From Desulfobacteria bacterium (GTDB lineage Bacteria; Desulfobacterota; Desulfobacteria; Desulfobacterales; C00003060): a stretch of DNA of 7,259 bases. The number at the start of each line of letters is the position of its first letter. Position 1 is the first letter of the stretch. Under the pieces are notes generated by a model. It saw only the letters and a list, made by a program, of their open reading frames with translations, did no database searches and was not told the origin of the DNA. The stretch is taken from positions 1-7,259 of the forward strand of contig JAQYWL010000527.1 in the NCBI GenBank assembly GCA_030145035.1, in the 5' to 3' direction. Below are positions 5,908 through 7,259 of the stretch, in pieces. A program made the position numbers and the translations under genes.

Positions 5908-6867
5908 ATGGCAAACTTCTTGGTAACCGGCGGGGCCGGATTCATTGGGTCAAACCTTGTACATGCGCTCCTTAGCAGAGGCGATAATGTGCGTGTCCTG
6001 GACAATTTTTCCACCGGGAAACGCGAGAATCTTGACTTTCCTGATGTGCCTCGCGATCTCGTGGCCAACCTTGAAATCCTGGAAGGAGACATTGCAGATC
6101 TTTCCACTTGTAATAAGGCGGCCGAAGGCATCGAGTATGTGTTGCACCAGGCTGCTATACCTTCTGTCCCAAGGTCTGTAGCCCTTCCACTTGAGTCTAA
6201 CAGTGCCAATATTGACGGGACACTTAACCTTCTGGTGGCAGCACGGGACGCAGGAGTAAAACGGCTGATCTTCGCGTCTTCATCTTCCGTGTACGGTAAT
6301 GCCCCGGGCTTTCCGAGGCAAGAAACAATAGCCCCCGACCCCCTTTCACCGTATGCTGTGCAGAAGGTGACCGCGGAACACTACCTGCGCGTCTTCTACG
6401 AGCTTTACGGCCTTGAGACCGTATCACTTCGATATTTCAATGTTTTCGGCCCTCACCAGGACCCTGATTCAGACTATGCGGCAGTGATTCCTCTATTCAT
6501 TAAGGCGTTTCTCACAGGCACTCAGCCGACCGTATTCGGCGATGGTGAACAATCCCGCGATTTCACCTATGTGGATAATGTCGTTTATGGGAACCTGCTT
6601 GCGGTCGAGGCCCAGGATGCCCCTGGCAAGGTCATGAACCTTGCCTGCGGCGGCCAGCTCACCCTGAACCAGCTCTTAGCCCTGTTGAAAAAGATTACAG
6701 GGTCGGATGTGAAGGCAGTCTATACCGATCCCAGGCCTGGCGACGTGCGCCATTCCTGGGCTGATATCACTCTGTCCGAGCAGGTCCTGAATTACAAAAC
6801 CCAGGTCCCCCTTGAGGAAGGCCTCCGCAGGGCCGTGGATTACTTTGGGGCCGTATTTCGGTTGTAA
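5908..6867 (+). CDS. NAD-dependent SDR nucleotide-sugar epimerase, WbpP-like (probable UDP-N-acetylhexosamine 4-epimerase)
   Basis: This probably interconverts UDP-GlcNAc and UDP-GalNAc (or the corresponding uronic acids) at C4 in the cytoplasm, feeding surface polysaccharide synthesis. It is an extended SDR with the NAD-binding GGAGFIG loop at 8-14, LDNFSTGK (31-38), VLHQAAIPSVPRS (78-90), the SSSSVYG loop with Ser125 as likely catalytic Ser, and the Y149-xxx-K153 pair. The substrate side has SLRYFNVFGPHQDPDSDYAAVIP (173-195) and GDGEQSRDFTYVDN (211-224), a pattern I recognise from WbpP. In GDVRHS the Ser283 corresponds to WbpP Ser306, the position where E. coli GalE has Tyr299. A small residue there is linked to acceptance of N-acetylated substrates. 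At 319 residues it is complete, and shorter than WbpP mainly at the N-terminus. It stands alone in the window with no glycosyltransferase neighbours, so the pathway is inferred. A dehydratase or a plain GalE role is less likely. Confidence 0.85.
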   Translation: MANFLVTGGAGFIGSNLVHALLSRGDNVRVLDNFSTGKRENLDFPDVPRDLVANLEILEGDIADLSTCNKAAEGIEYVLHQAAIPSVPRSVALPLESNSANIDGTLNLLVAARDAGVKRLIFASSSSVYGNAPGFPRQETIAPDPLSPYAVQKVTAEHYLRVFYELYGLETVSLRYFNVFGPHQDPDSDYAAVIPLFIKAFLTGTQPTVFGDGEQSRDFTYVDNVVYGNLLAVEAQDAPGKVMNLACGGQLTLNQLLALLKKITGSDVKAVYTDPRPGDVRHSWADITLSEQVLNYKTQVPLEEGLRRAVDYFGAVFRL

Positions 6868-6929
6868 ACAAAAAATATCGACCTGTGCGGTTACATATCA
6901 GATTATGCAAAACACGCAAAAAAGAATTA

Positions 6930-7024
6930 TCACGAAAACACGAAAGGTTGAAAACACGAAAAAAATCTTAGCAACTTGATTTCCAGGTCTTATTTCGTGT
7001 TTTCGCACTTTCGCACTTTCGTGA
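6930..7024. repeat. Inverted octamer array (4 + 4 units) forming a long hairpin
   Basis: Four 8-mers on the left (TCACGAAA, ACACGAAA, GGTTGAAA, ACACGAAA; 6930-6961) face four on the right (TTTCGTGT, TTTCGCAC, TTTCGCAC, TTTCGTGA; 6993-7024) across a 31-nt spacer. The outermost and innermost pairs are perfectly complementary, and the inner match extends to 12 bp (6950-6961 with 6993-7004). The middle pairs match at 5 of 8 positions. It lies about 60 bp past the epimerase stop codon and could act as a transcript 3' hairpin. I found no flanking duplication that would mark it as an inserted element. Confidence 0.75.
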
Positions 7025-7032
7025 TAGATTTT

Positions 7033-7236
7033 GGCATCCTTCATTTTCGCCATAAAGTAGTTTACACTTTTTTTCACCACCCCAGGTTTCAGTGTTCAGG
7101 TTTCAGATCTCGCGTTTGTCGCTCCTGACACCTGACACCTGACACCTGACACCTGACACCAAAAAGTAGGAACAAAAGAACTTATCTATTGGCGCCCGTA
7201 TCCTTGATAAGTGTAAACCAAGGAATGAAGGATGCC
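7033..7236. mobile_element. 204-bp MITE-like element with 13-bp inverted termini and 8-bp target duplication
   Basis: The left end GGCATCCTTCATT (7033-7045) is the exact reverse complement of the right end (7224-7236). Identical 8-mers TAGATTTT abut both ends (7025-7032, 7237-7244), as expected for a target duplication. A second inner inverted pair, GTTTACACTT (7060-7069) with its complement (7209-7218), may be a transposase-binding subterminal repeat. There is no transposase gene. The interior carries five tandem CCTGACA heptads (7124-7158), and an imperfect inverse of them at about 7084-7105 (GGTTTCAG...GTTTCAG). The ends differ from those of the element at 5688-5846, so a different transposase family is likely. 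Families with 8-bp duplications and GG-starting ends, such as ISL3, are candidates only. Confidence 0.75.
7124..7158. repeat. Five perfect tandem heptads CCTGACA
   Basis: CCTGACA is repeated five times without mismatch and is followed by CC. It lies inside the MITE-like element at 7033-7236. Perfect identity suggests recent expansion by slippage, so copy number may vary between strains. The units are contiguous with no spacers, which excludes CRISPR. Confidence 0.9.
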
Positions 7237-7259
7237 TAGATTTTCAATAGGTTCTTAAC

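Larger units (their letters stand above)
6868..7259. other. Gene-free 3' intergenic region with two repeat structures
   Basis: No credible gene follows the epimerase. The region holds an inverted octamer array (6930-7024), then immediately a second MITE-like element (7033-7236) with its 8-bp flanks, and 15 bp of unassigned sequence at the edge. I see no GC-rich stem with a T-run close behind the epimerase stop codon, so the octamer hairpin may be the first strong structure a transcript would meet. Confidence 0.7.

Noticed and set aside
5763..6209. Minus-strand reading frame of 148 codons with a repetitive tail (VQSSKVQSSKVHCSK...)
   Set aside because: The tail is a translation of the tandem 15-mers in the mobile element, and the rest is antisense to the epimerase gene.
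6898..7080. Minus-strand frame of 60 codons in the 3' intergenic region
   Set aside because: It spans the octamer hairpin and crosses the end of the second element, with no recognisable protein features.

Overview
The window looks like chromosomal DNA of a Gram-negative bacterium. It carries a secreted peptidoglycan lytic transglycosylase-like protein, an AddB-type Fe-S nuclease and a WbpP-type nucleotide-sugar epimerase. Its intergenic DNA is full of 7-8 nt phased repeats. From general familiarity I would guess a deltaproteobacterium (Desulfobacterota) or a relative, but nothing here is diagnostic and no rRNA or tRNA gene is present.

Layout: (i) 1-323 has no gene and holds several runs of GTTCA/GTTCGA-like heptads, the last an inverted pair of half-arrays ending just before the first gene. 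(ii) 324-2828 (+) encodes an exported 834-residue protein with SPOR-like segments and a C-terminal GH23/SLT domain. (iii) A 47-bp convergent gap with a weak hairpin follows. (iv) 2876-5611 (-) encodes a 911-residue AddB/TIGR03623-like protein with a PD-(D/E)XK nuclease and four Fe-S cysteines. (v) The divergent gap 5612-5907 holds a good sigma70-type promoter and a 159-bp MITE-like element with perfect 15-bp terminal inverted repeats and an 8-bp target duplication. (vi) 5908-6867 (+) encodes a 319-residue SDR epimerase, probably acting on UDP-N-acetylhexosamines. (vii) 6868-7259 has no gene. It holds an inverted array of octamers and then a second MITE-like element of 204 bp, with 13-bp terminal inverted repeats and a different 8-bp target duplication.

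The three genes do not form an operon. Genes 1 and 2 converge, and genes 2 and 3 diverge. Their likely roles (wall remodelling, recombinational repair, surface polysaccharide precursor) are unrelated.

The most notable content is between the genes. Two short non-coding elements have different ends, but each has exact inverted termini and exact 8-bp flanking duplications. Both interiors are built from 7- or 8-nt repeat units, as are the other intergenic arrays. One element landed on the -10 region of the epimerase promoter. It duplicated part of the hexamer and placed about 167 bp of foldable sequence into the predicted 5' leader.
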